Source: DASPWW01 sp963756745
GTDB lineage: Bacteria > Actinomycetota > Thermoleophilia > Solirubrobacterales > 70-9
Length of the DNA: 64,000 nt
Assembly: GCA_963756745.1 (NCBI GenBank)
Contig: CAVWOU010000001.1
Span: 1-64,000 of the forward strand
Direction: 5' to 3'
Part shown: positions 36,390 through 43,702 of the stretch, piece after piece
Layout of the letters: every line of letters begins with the position of its first letter
Numbering within the stretch: position 1 is the first letter of the stretch
Translations under genes and position numbers: made by a program
The notes under the pieces: model-generated
Told to the model about the DNA's origin: nothing
Databases searched by the model: none
Seen by the model: the letters and a program-made list of their open reading frames with translations, nothing else

Positions 36390-36787
36390 CTACTCCGAAG
36401 CCCGGCGGCTTCGAGGGCCTGGTGCCTGTCGTTGAAGACGTCATAGCGGATGGTTTTTCGGTCAGCGATCGTGAAAACGAACCAGAACCGGCCCCCCACC
36501 ACTGCTCCACTGGCTTGTCCTCGTCCGCGCTGGAAGACCTCGGCCACGACTCGGTCCCCGGCGTCGATGAACTCCCCCGCCGCCATCTCGAACTCCCCGA
36601 AGTCGGTCGTCCAATCCGCGTACATCTGAAGCACGCCCTCGATTCCGTGGTAGGTCTGCGGATCGGGAAGCGGCGGTGCGCGGACCGCGACCACGTCCGG
36701 ATGGACGATGCTCATCGCCCGCTCGAGGTCGCCGACGAAGAACGCCTCCAATCCCTGGCGCACCAGCTCGACGTTCTCCCGCGACAT
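36390..36787 (-). CDS. NTF2/SnoaL-like protein, stop codon out of frame
   Basis: About 131 residues from ATG 36787: MSRENVELVRQGLEAFFVGD, SIVHPDVVAVRAPPLPDPQT, DAGDRVVAEVFQRGRGQASG, ending RHQALEAAGL like its paralogues. The expected stop (GAGTAG, TAG at 36392-36390) is one base out of frame, so translation would continue into the SnoaL_4-like gene through a non-conserved RSRRCRRRQDWG linker. Three bases separate its ATG from the GNAT stop. Confidence 0.65.
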
Positions 36788-36790
36788 CGC

Positions 36791-37402
36791 CTACCTCGAG
36801 GTCGCGGCGGCTCGTGTCCGCTCCGCGTCGCGCCACATCGTAGTCACGGTCCGGTTCCCGTCCGGTGTCGTGAACTCGCCAACCCTCCTGAATCCCAGCC
36901 GTTCGTAGCGGGAGTTGTTGTTCGGGTTGGTCGACTCCAGGTAGCTCGGGACCCCTTGGGCGTCGCCCAGGCTCGCCAGGTTCTCGGTGAGAAGGCCCAT
37001 CCCGAGCCCTCGTCCGCGATACTCGGGATGGGTGCCAAGCAGGGCGAGGTAGAAGTGCGGGGGTTCGCTCGGGTGGGTGGCGTCGAAGCGATCGACCAGT
37101 TCCATGATCTCGGGCGCTCGCGGGCCGACGAGCTGTTCGAGGAGCGGTTCGACCCGTTCCTCGTCCTCCTCGGTGAGTTCCGTGCCGCCCGGGGGAATCC
37201 AGACCGACGCGGCGGCGTAGTCGCCCCGCACCCACACACAGCGGTAACGCAGGTCGCTGCGGAGATAGAAGCGCCACCAAACCGCCAGATCCTCAGGGTC
37301 TGGAAAGGCCCAAGTACCCCACAGCGGGTCGCTTTCGAATGCCGCGGTCAGCGTTGCGGTGAGGCCATCCAAATCGGCCTCGGTGGCAATGCGGGTATCC
37401 AT
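36791..37402 (-). CDS. GNAT-family N-acetyltransferase
   Basis: 203 residues. N-terminal MDTRIATEADLDGLTATLTA, then the acetyl-CoA motif HFYLALLGTHPEYRGRGLGM, GLLTENLASLGDAQGVPSYL and ESTNPNNNSRYERLGFRRVG. All GNAT elements (beta4, the RGxGxG/A loop and beta5) are present. The substrate is unknown. Its transcript probably begins at the conserved 22-bp box just upstream, and its stop is 3 bp from the next gene. Confidence 0.85.
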   Translation of the reverse strand: MDTRIATEADLDGLTATLTAAFESDPLWGTWAFPDPEDLAVWWRFYLRSDLRYRCVWVRGDYAAASVWIPPGGTELTEEDEERVEPLLEQLVGPRAPEIMELVDRFDATHPSEPPHFYLALLGTHPEYRGRGLGMGLLTENLASLGDAQGVPSYLESTNPNNNSRYERLGFRRVGEFTTPDGNRTVTTMWRDAERTRAAATSR

Positions 37403-37434
37403 GACGCCTCGCTTCGACTTCGATGCGGCTGCGA

Positions 37435-37456
37435 CATCGCCCGCTCAGTATCCCGC
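37435..37456 (-). promoter_or_regulatory. Second copy of the 22-bp upstream box, now in front of the GNAT gene
   Basis: Identical over 22 bases to 32483-32504. On the minus strand it ends in ATG followed by TCGCAG (MSQ...), the usual start of an NTF2-like paralogue, but the following bases are unrelated and the frame is not that of the GNAT gene beginning 33 bp downstream. It looks like a paralogue's promoter left behind and now driving GNAT. Confidence 0.4.
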
Positions 37457-37561
37457 GCTTGTCGAAGAGTGGGGACGCGATCGTACACGGGTCCATACGG
37501 GTGGGTGCGGGTACAAAGCGCCTGCTCGTGGCAAAACTGTCGCATGGATAGCCATGCTGTG

Positions 37562-37574
37562 GCGAACGTTGCGG
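37562..37574 (+). repeat. Right copy of the 13-bp direct repeat
   Basis: gcgaacgttgcgg, same orientation as 30034-30046, 54 bp upstream of the yraN start. The two copies bracket the 7.5 kb accessory island. Confidence 0.4.
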
Positions 37575-37627
37575 CTCCGTATCAAGCCGCGCGCCACATG
37601 TGCGCCGGGTGCTTCTACGTTGGCGCG

Positions 37628-38017
37628 GTGACACTCGCCCGCCAGCGCCTCGGCCGCTCCGCGGAGGGACTCGCCGCCGATCGCCTGGCGGCGCAGGGGT
37701 TCTCGATCGTCGCCCGCAACGCGCGCATCCACACGACCGAGGCGATCGGCGAGATCGACCTGATCGCGCTCGACGGCGACGCGCTCGTGTTCGTGGAGGT
37801 GAAGGCCGCGCGAGCCGGGACGAGCCACGGTCCCGAGCGGCCGGCGCTCGCCGTCGACCGCCGCAAGCAGCTCAGGCTGAGGCGGCTCGCGAGGGCGTGG
37901 CTGTCCGGGCGGGAATCACTCCCGCGCTTCCGCTCGCTGCGGTTCGACGTCGTCGGGGTGAGCCTCGACGGGTCCGGGGGCACCGTTGTCTGGGAACACC
38001 TCCGGGGCGCCTTCTAG
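37628..38017 (+). CDS. UPF0102/YraN endonuclease-fold protein
   Basis: 129 residues from GTG 37628. The restriction-endonuclease-like core is clear: RQRLGRSAEGLAADRLAAQG, FSIVARNARIHTTEAIGEID, LIALDGDALVFVEVKAARAG (E-I-D and E-V-K metal-binding acids), DRRKQLRLRRLARAWL. Function unproven; often linked to rnhB and comM/dprA. Here it is on the plus strand, convergent with rnhB, and its last 102 bases overlap the rnhB 3' end on the other strand. Confidence 0.85.
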   Translation: MTLARQRLGRSAEGLAADRLAAQGFSIVARNARIHTTEAIGEIDLIALDGDALVFVEVKAARAGTSHGPERPALAVDRRKQLRLRRLARAWLSGRESLPRFRSLRFDVVGVSLDGSGGTVVWEHLRGAF

Positions 38018-38653
38018 GGAATCGAGGGAATCGAGCTCGAGCTCCAGCGCCGTGTAGGCGATCGACTGGAACGAGCGGCGATGCAGGTCCGAGATCCCCT
38101 GCTCGGCGATCTTCGCGCGGTGCTCCGGGGTCGAGTATCCGACGTTGTCGGCGAACTCCCAACCCGGGTAGGCGCCGTCGGCCCGTCGCATGTAGCGGTC
38201 CCTGGTCACCTTCGCCACCACCGAGGCGGCGGCGATCGCGGCGCTTCTCGCGTCGCCGTCGACGACCGCGCTGTGATCCACACCGCAGCGCGGAAGCGTG
38301 AACCCGTCGACGAGGCAGACCGCGTCCTCGATGGCGACCTGGGCGAGGCAATCGGCGAGCGCGGCGAGGTTGGTCACGTGGAGGCCACGGGCGTCGATCC
38401 CGCTGGCGCACCGGGCCGTGACCGCCACCCGTGTCGCGGCGTTCATCACCCTCGGGTAGAGGGCCTCGCGCTCCTCAGGGGTCTTCTGCTTGGAGTCGTC
38501 CAGGCCGGCCAGCTCCCGCCGCTCTCGCTTGCCGAGCCGCTCGTAATCGAGCAACACAGCCGCCGCGACGAGGGGTCCCGCGAGCGATCCCCGCCCCGCC
38601 TCGTCTGCGCCGGCCACCCACCGCCGACCGAGCGAGCGGTCGAAGCGGAACAG
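37916..38653 (-). CDS. rnhB: Ribonuclease HII
   Basis: Removes ribonucleotides from DNA and RNA primers. Core WVAGADEAGRGSLAGPLVAA (catalytic Asp-Glu), DSKQKTPEEREALY, AVCLVDGFTLPRC, AAIAAASVVAKVTRDRYMRR, and AYPGWEFADNVGYSTPEHRA are all present. The start is uncertain: an ATG at 38770 would overlap lepB by 107 bp, GTG 38617 removes part of the first strand, and CTG 38653 gives LFRFDRSLGRRWVAG, closest to family N-termini; the last is used here. About 40 extra C-terminal residues (ELDSLDSLEGAPEVFPDNGA) overlap yraN on the opposite strand. Confidence 0.88.
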   Translation of the reverse strand: MFRFDRSLGRRWVAGADEAGRGSLAGPLVAAAVLLDYERLGKRERRELAGLDDSKQKTPEEREALYPRVMNAATRVAVTARCASGIDARGLHVTNLAALADCLAQVAIEDAVCLVDGFTLPRCGVDHSAVVDGDARSAAIAAASVVAKVTRDRYMRRADGAYPGWEFADNVGYSTPEHRAKIAEQGISDLHRRSFQSIAYTALELELDSLDSLEGAPEVFPDNGAPGPVEAHPDDVEPQRAEARE

Positions 38654-38663
38654 CCGCGCGGTT

Positions 38664-39227
38664 CTAGAGCGGGCCGATCTTCTGCGGCGGCCAGTAGGTT
38701 CCGAACGCCTGTCCGATGATCCAGTCGCGCGGTACCGGCCCCCAGAACCGGCTGTCTTCGCTTGCCCCACGGTTGTCGCCCATCATGAAGTAGTGATCGG
38801 GTGGAATGGTGATCTCCTTCGGGAGATCGCAGTCCGGTCCGCCGCCGCACGGCATGATGAAGTCCTCGGTGGCGGGCTCACCGTTGACCACAGGATGCCC
38901 GTTCTCGATCGAGAGCGTGTCCCCGGGACCGGCGACGATCCGCTTGATGAAGTTGGTGTCGGACTTCTCCGGGGTTGGCTCGGGACAGGCCTGACTCGGC
39001 TTGCGCGCCACGCCGCACTCGCGGCCCTGCTCAGCCCCGAGCGGAGGATGGAAGACGACGATGTTGCCGATCTCGGGATCCTTGAGGTGGTAGAGGAAGC
39101 GGTTCACGAGCACGCGCTCGTTGACGTCGAGTGTCGGCTCCATCGACTGCGATGGGATCTGGTACGGCTTGATCACGAACGCCTGGATCAGCAGCGCCAG
39201 GCCGACCGCAAGGGCGACGATGACCAC
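38664..39227 (-). CDS. lepB: Signal peptidase I
   Basis: 187 residues from GTG 39227. One N-terminal membrane helix (VIVALAVGLALLIQAFVIKP), then the catalytic Ser in IPSQSMEPTL and Lys in NFIKRIVAGPGD, plus box D/E GDNRGASEDSRFWGPVPRD. It cleaves Sec/Tat signal peptides at the outer face of the membrane. In-frame codons continue upstream (LIPKPKTGAGALVEL) to the rplS stop without an ATG or GTG, so a rare start (CTG or ATT) is possible. The 38664 stop lies next to rnhB. Confidence 0.9.
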   Translation of the reverse strand: MVIVALAVGLALLIQAFVIKPYQIPSQSMEPTLDVNERVLVNRFLYHLKDPEIGNIVVFHPPLGAEQGRECGVARKPSQACPEPTPEKSDTNFIKRIVAGPGDTLSIENGHPVVNGEPATEDFIMPCGGGPDCDLPKEITIPPDHYFMMGDNRGASEDSRFWGPVPRDWIIGQAFGTYWPPQKIGPL

Positions 39228-39268
39228 GAGCTCTACGAGGGCGCCGGCGCCGGTTTTTGGCTTCGGAA

Positions 39269-39922
39269 TCAGCCCGCGCCCCTGCCAGCATCACTTCCGG
39301 TCGAATCCTCCGCTTCCGCTCGCTCGGAACCTGACTCAGACCCTGACACGTCCTCGGACTTGTCAGGCGTTGTCCCTGCCTCGCTCGCTCCCGCGTCCGG
39401 TTCGACCGGGTCTGTGGTGGGACCGGCTTCTGCTTCCTCGGCTCCCTCGCCATCCGCGTCCTCGACTTCCTCGCCCTCGCCCTCCTCGGGCTCAGCGGTC
39501 TCCGCCTCGTCGATGGCCAGGCCCTCGGAGTCGACCGCCTCGGCCTCCTCCTCGCTGACGACGAGCTCGTCCTCGATGCCCCAGCGGCGCTCGGCGACCC
39601 GAGCGCGCTTGCCGACTCGCCCTCGCAGGTAGTACAGCTTCGCCCGGCGCACGTCGCCTCGCGCGACGACCTCGAGCTTCTCGATCTTCGGCGAGTGGAC
39701 CGGGAACGTTCGCTCGACGCCGACGCCGAACGACTGCTTGCGAACCGTGAATGTCTCCCGCGAGCTCGCGCCCTGGCGCTTCATCACTACGCCCTCGAAC
39801 ACCTGGGTGCGGCGCCGGTTGCCCTCGATGACCTGGAAGTGCACGCGCACGCGGTCGCCGGGGCGAAACGCCGGCACCCTGGCGAGCTGGCGCTGCTCGA
39901 TGCTTTCGATGATGCCGCTCAT
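39269..39922 (-). CDS. rplS: Ribosomal protein L19 with long acidic C-terminal extension
   Basis: 217 residues; normal L19 is about 115-120. The L19 core is intact (MSGIIESIEQRQLARVPAFR, VHFQVIEGNRRRTQVFEGVV, VRKQSFGVGVERTFPVHSPK, KLYYLRGRVGKRARVAERRW). From about residue 118 it becomes a Glu/Ala/Asp-rich tail, and its last 45 residues (EPDAGASEA, SERAEAEDS) are encoded by a repeat also found in smc. The start has the usual operon position downstream of trmD. Whether the tail is on the ribosome surface is unknown. Confidence 0.93.
   Translation of the reverse strand: MSGIIESIEQRQLARVPAFRPGDRVRVHFQVIEGNRRRTQVFEGVVMKRQGASSRETFTVRKQSFGVGVERTFPVHSPKIEKLEVVARGDVRRAKLYYLRGRVGKRARVAERRWGIEDELVVSEEEAEAVDSEGLAIDEAETAEPEEGEGEEVEDADGEGAEEAEAGPTTDPVEPDAGASEAGTTPDKSEDVSGSESGSERAEAEDSTGSDAGRGAG
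39289..39414. repeat. Dispersed hairpin-centred repeat, copy in rplS
   Basis: Two conserved blocks (39289-39328 and 39377-39414) match 44671-44710 and 44756-44793 in smc: the first about 36 of 40 positions, the second identical over its first 28 bases (39377-39404). Between them is a 48-bp variable centre with the inverted repeat cctgaca/tgtcagg. Here it encodes the end of L19 in frame. Confidence 0.7.
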
Positions 39923-40060
39923 GGTGGCTTGCCGTGGGGGAACGGGGGCGCGCCCCGAAACGGCCGAAGACGATCAAAACGCGGGCAAACCTCGCAGCCC
40001 GCGCGGACCCGGATAGTAGCGGACGGCTGCCTGCGCTCCAGGGACCGGCCGGGCGTGCTC

Positions 40061-40726
40061 CTAGCCGCGGACGCGCTCCCGGCTGCGCTCGAGCCGCCAC
40101 TCGCGCACCCGCTCGTGATCGCCCGACCGCAGGACCTCCGGAACGTCCCATCCACGGTAAGAGGGAGGCCGCGTGTAGTGCGGATACTCGGGCGCCCCGC
40201 CGAGCGCCGCGCTGTAGGACTCCTCGACGGCGCTCTGCGCATCCCCGAGCGCCCCGGGAAGCTTGCGGATCACGGCGTCCGCGACCACCATCGCCGCAAG
40301 CTCGCCGCCGGAGATCACGAACGGCCCGATCGAGACGGCGTCGGTCGCGAGATGGTCGCGCACCCGCTCGTCCACCCCCTCGTAGCGCCCGCACAGCAGC
40401 GCGAGCTCGGGTTCAGCCGCGAGCTCGCTCGCCAGCGGCTCGTCGAACGCGCGCCCGGACGGCGTCAGAAGCACGATGCGCCGCCCCGCAAGGCTCTCCC
40501 CGTAGGCGGCCCGAAGCGCCGCGTCGACAGCGTCGACCCGCAGCACCATGCCCGCACCGCCCCCGTACGGAGCGTCGTCGACCTGCCCCGCGCCGAGCGG
40601 GGTCGTGTCGCGGTAGCTGAGCAACCGGAGGTCGAGCCCCTCGCGGGCGGCGTTCTGCACGTGTCGCTGGCCGCGGAACCAGTCGAAGGCCTCCGGGAAC
40701 AAGGTGAATATGTCGAGCCGTCTCAC
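40061..40726 (-). CDS. trmD: tRNA (guanine-N1)-methyltransferase TrmD
   Basis: 221 residues. SPOUT trefoil-knot methyltransferase of G37 in tRNAs. MRRLDIFTLFPEAFDWFRGQ, DDAPYGGGAGMVLRVDAVDA, LLCGRYEGVDERVRDHLATD, IGPFVISGGELAAMVVADAV and ALGDAQSAVEESYS are canonical. The start overlaps the khpA stop (ATGA). In most genomes rimM lies between these genes; here there is no space for it. Confidence 0.95.
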   Translation of the reverse strand: MRRLDIFTLFPEAFDWFRGQRHVQNAAREGLDLRLLSYRDTTPLGAGQVDDAPYGGGAGMVLRVDAVDAALRAAYGESLAGRRIVLLTPSGRAFDEPLASELAAEPELALLCGRYEGVDERVRDHLATDAVSIGPFVISGGELAAMVVADAVIRKLPGALGDAQSAVEESYSAALGGAPEYPHYTRPPSYRGWDVPEVLRSGDHERVREWRLERSRERVRG

Positions 40727-40953
40727 TCCAGGATCTCGACGAGTACCCGGCGCTCTTCCTTCGTCGCGGCGGCGCGGGCGACCGTACGGATCGCGTTGGC
40801 GATCCTTCCGCCGCGCCCGATCACGCGACCGAGATCGTCCTCGGCGACGGTCACCTCGAGAACGACGTCACCGTTCTCCTCCAGCTCCTCGACCTGCACC
40901 GCGTCCGGGTCCTCGACGAGTGCCCGGACGAGGTATTCGACGAGCTCCCTCAT
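40723..40953 (-). CDS. khpA: KH-domain RNA-binding protein KhpA
   Basis: 76 residues. A single KH domain, with MRELVEYLVRALVEDPDAVQ and the GxxG loop GRVIGRGGRIANAIRTVARA. KhpA binds RNA with KhpB and affects cell-length and translation-linked processes. ATG 40953 overlaps the rpsP stop (ATGA), and its own stop overlaps trmD, so rpsP-khpA-trmD is translationally coupled. Confidence 0.92.
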   Translation of the reverse strand: MRELVEYLVRALVEDPDAVQVEELEENGDVVLEVTVAEDDLGRVIGRGGRIANAIRTVARAAATKEERRVLVEILE

Positions 40954-41207
40954 TTCGTCCCGGTGGCCTCGATCCCCTTCGCTCGAAGCAGCTGGGCGGC
41001 GGTGCGCGACGGCCGGGCGCCGTGTTCGAGCCAGTGGCGCGCCCGCTCCTCGTCGATCACGATCGTCGACGGCTCGGTCCGGGGGTTGTAGTGGCCGATC
41101 GTCTCGATCGTGCGCCCATCGCGCGGCGAAGAGCGGTCGGCGACGACGACGCGCCAGTGCGCGTTCTTGTTGGAACCCATCCTCCTGAGTCTGATTCGGA
41201 CCGCCAC
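40950..41207 (-). CDS. rpsP: Ribosomal protein S16
   Basis: 85 residues, standard size. MAVRIRLRRMGSNKNAHWRV, VVADRSSPRDGRTIETIGHY and NPRTEPSTIVIDEERARHWL are the family signatures. It binds 16S rRNA during early small-subunit assembly. First gene of the rpsP-khpA-trmD-rplS cluster, 68 bp downstream of ffh with a hairpin between. Confidence 0.95.
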   Translation of the reverse strand: MAVRIRLRRMGSNKNAHWRVVVADRSSPRDGRTIETIGHYNPRTEPSTIVIDEERARHWLEHGARPSRTAAQLLRAKGIEATGTK

Positions 41208-41240
41208 GAGCCGCTGAGGTTACTGGGTGCTTCGCGCACC

Positions 41241-41264
41241 GCACGATCTGCTGGCAGATCGTGC
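41241..41264. terminator. Hairpin between ffh and rpsP
   Basis: gcacgatctg-ctgg-cagatcgtgc, a perfect 10-bp stem with a 4-base loop. No T-tract follows on either strand, so it may be an attenuating or processing hairpin rather than a strict Rho-independent terminator. Confidence 0.5.
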
Positions 41265-41275
41265 GAATGGCTGTT

Positions 41276-42610
41276 CTAGCGCCCTCGCAGCATTTGCTCC
41301 GGACTCGGCATGCGGCCCTCGGCGAGCTGCTTCATCAGCTTCTGCATCTGGCCGAACTGCTTCACGAGCTGGTTCACGGCCTGGACGTTCGTGCCCGCGC
41401 CCCGAGCGATTCGCTTGCGCCGCGACCCCTTGATGATCTCGGGCCGGGTGCGCTCTTCGGGCGTCATCGAGAGGATGATCGCTTCGAGCCGATCGAACTC
41501 CCGCTCGTCCATGTCCGCGTTGCGGAGCTGCTTCATCGCGCCGCCCGTCCCCGGCAGCATCCCGAGCAGGTTGGTAACCGGCCCCATGCGCCGGACCTGC
41601 CGCATCTGCTTGCGGAAGTCCTCGAGCGTGAACTGCTGCTTGCGGATCTTTCGCTCGAGCTCCTGCGCCTGGTCACGGTCGGAGACTTCCTCCGCCTTCT
41701 CGATCAGCGACATCACGTCTCCCATCCCGAGAATGCGGCTGGCCATGCGCTCGGGCTGGAAGCGCTCGAGCTCCTCGACCTTCTCCCCGGTCGACGCATA
41801 GAGCACCGGCTTCCCGGTCACCGCCTTGACGGACAGCGCGGCGCCGCCGCGGGCGTCGCCGTCGAGCTTCGTCAGGACCACTCCGTCGAAGTCCGTGCGC
41901 TCGGCAAACTCGTCGGCGACGTTGACGGCGTCCTGCCCGGTCATCGCGTCGAGCACAAGCAGGACGTCGTGGGGCTTGATGCGCTTCTTGATCCTCGCCA
42001 GCTCGTCCATCAGCGCCTCGTCGATGTGGAGCCGGCCCGCGGTGTCGACGATCAGCACGTCGCGCTGCTCGCCGCGCGCCCGGTTCACGGCCCACTCGGC
42101 GATCTCGACCGGATCGGGGTCGGTGCCCTTCTCGTACACGGGGACGCCCGCCCGCTTGCCCACCGTGACGAGCTGGTCGACGGCCGCGGGCCGCTGCGTG
42201 TCGCACGCCGCCAGCGCCGGAGTCCGGCCGTCCTTCGCCAGCCGCTTGGCGAGCTTGGCGCACGCGGTCGTCTTCCCCGACCCCTGCAGGCCGGCCATCA
42301 GGATCACCGTCGTTCCGCTCGGCGCGAACACGATGTCGCGGCCGGCGCCGCCCATCAGCTTCGCGAGCTCCTCGTTGACGATCTTCACGACCTGCTGGCC
42401 GGGGTCGAGGCTGTCGAGCACGCCCTCGCCGAGGCAGCGCTCCTTGAGCTCCGCCGTGAACGACTTCACGACCTTGAAGTTGACGTCGGCCTCGAGCAGG
42501 GCGAGCCGGATCTCGCGCATCGCGCGGTCGACGTCGGCCTCGCTCAGCTTGCCGCGCGAGCGGACCTCGGAAAGCGTCGATTGGAGTCGGTCGGAGAGCT
42601 GGTCAAACAC
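41276..42610 (-). CDS. ffh: Signal recognition particle protein Ffh
   Basis: 444 residues. N domain (MFDQLSDRLQSTLSEVRSRG), G domain with GLQGSGKTTACAKLAKRLAK, ACDTQRPAAVDQL, DTAGRLHIDEALMDELARI and TKLDGDARGGAALSV, then the Met-rich M domain ending RRMGPVTNLLGMLPGTGG and GQMQKLMKQLAEGRMPS. With 4.5S RNA it delivers membrane proteins to FtsY. ftsY lies just upstream (34 bp), the usual SRP pairing. Confidence 0.96.
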   Translation of the reverse strand: MFDQLSDRLQSTLSEVRSRGKLSEADVDRAMREIRLALLEADVNFKVVKSFTAELKERCLGEGVLDSLDPGQQVVKIVNEELAKLMGGAGRDIVFAPSGTTVILMAGLQGSGKTTACAKLAKRLAKDGRTPALAACDTQRPAAVDQLVTVGKRAGVPVYEKGTDPDPVEIAEWAVNRARGEQRDVLIVDTAGRLHIDEALMDELARIKKRIKPHDVLLVLDAMTGQDAVNVADEFAERTDFDGVVLTKLDGDARGGAALSVKAVTGKPVLYASTGEKVEELERFQPERMASRILGMGDVMSLIEKAEEVSDRDQAQELERKIRKQQFTLEDFRKQMRQVRRMGPVTNLLGMLPGTGGAMKQLRNADMDEREFDRLEAIILSMTPEERTRPEIIKGSRRKRIARGAGTNVQAVNQLVKQFGQMQKLMKQLAEGRMPSPEQMLRGR

Positions 42611-42643
42611 GAACGATCCAGCTTAGAGGCTGGGGGGTCAGGC

Positions 42644-43642
42644 CTATTTTCCGAGCAAAGCGACGGCGAACTCGCGCGGGTCGAATGGGCGAAGATCCGC
42701 GAGCGACTCCCCCACCCCGACCAGCTTCACGGGAATGCCGAGCTCGCTCGAGATCGCGAGCGCTATGCCGCCCTTCGCCGTCCCGTCGAGCTTCGTCAAC
42801 GCCACACCCGTGACGTCGACTGCGTCCGAGAACGCCTGCGCCTGGCGGAGCCCGTTCTGCCCGGTCGTCGCGTCGATCGTGATCAGCGTCTCGTGCGGGG
42901 CCCCGTCGAGGCGCTTCGCGATCACCCGGCGCACCTTCGCGAGCTCCTCCATCAGGTTTCCGTGGGTGTGGAGCCTGCCGGCGGTGTCGGCGATCACGAC
43001 GTCGGCGGCGCGCGCCTCCGCGGCGGCGATCGCGTCGAACACGACCGCGCCCGGGTCGCCGCCCGGGGCGCCCTTGACTATCTCGGACCCCGCGCGATCG
43101 GCCCATGCCTCGAGCTGCTCTACGGCCGCCGCGCGGTAGGTGTCCGCCGCGGCCAGGATCACCGAGCGCCCGAGCTCGCGCTGGAGGTGCCACGCGATCT
43201 TCCCGATCGTCGTCGTCTTGCCACTGCCGTTGACGCCCACGACCATGATCACCGTGGGGCTTCGGGTGAGGTCGATCCGGCCGTCGCCGGGATCCGCCGC
43301 CTCGGCGAGCATCTCGATCAGCATCGCGCGGGCCGCATCGGGGTCGGCGACCCGCCCCGCCTCGGCCTCCTGCTCGAGGCGCCCGACGACGTCCGCGGTC
43401 GCCCGCGCTCCGACGTCGGCGAGGATGAGCGTCTCCTCGAGCCGTTCCCACGTCTCCGCGTCGAGCGTGTCGCCGAGGCTCGCCGAGAGCTCGTCGGCGA
43501 GCGCCTGGCGGCTCTTCGAGAGGTTGTCGCGGAGGCGGCGGAAGACGCCTCTGCGCTCCTCGGGCTGGCGCTCTTGTGCCGGCTCCGGTCGCTCCGGAGC
43601 GCCGTCCGGAAGCACGAACAAGTCCTGCCACGTCGTCGCCAT
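42644..43642 (-). CDS. ftsY: SRP receptor FtsY
   Basis: 332 residues. A short acidic/proline A region (LPDGAPERPEPAQERQPEER), NG domain with VVGVNGSGKTTTIGKIAWHL, AAADTYRAAAVEQLEAWADR, DTAGRLHTHGNLMEELAKVR, TKLDGTAKGGIALAISSELG and the C-terminal VGVGESLADLRPFDPREFAV. Receives SRP-ribosome complexes at the membrane. It lies downstream of smc, separated by an unrelated plus-strand gene. Confidence 0.95.
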   Translation of the reverse strand: MATTWQDLFVLPDGAPERPEPAQERQPEERRGVFRRLRDNLSKSRQALADELSASLGDTLDAETWERLEETLILADVGARATADVVGRLEQEAEAGRVADPDAARAMLIEMLAEAADPGDGRIDLTRSPTVIMVVGVNGSGKTTTIGKIAWHLQRELGRSVILAAADTYRAAAVEQLEAWADRAGSEIVKGAPGGDPGAVVFDAIAAAEARAADVVIADTAGRLHTHGNLMEELAKVRRVIAKRLDGAPHETLITIDATTGQNGLRQAQAFSDAVDVTGVALTKLDGTAKGGIALAISSELGIPVKLVGVGESLADLRPFDPREFAVALLGK

Positions 43643-43702
43643 CGGGGTCGAGAGGCTACGCGGGTAGGGTTCGCCGCGTCACGCAAACGCGAGGGGTAGC
43701 GA

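Noticed and set aside
41261..43699. A very long plus-strand open frame (about 800 codons)
   Set aside because: It is antisense to ffh and ftsY, whose motifs are complete; composition is the Arg/His/Leu-rich pattern of GC-rich shadow frames.
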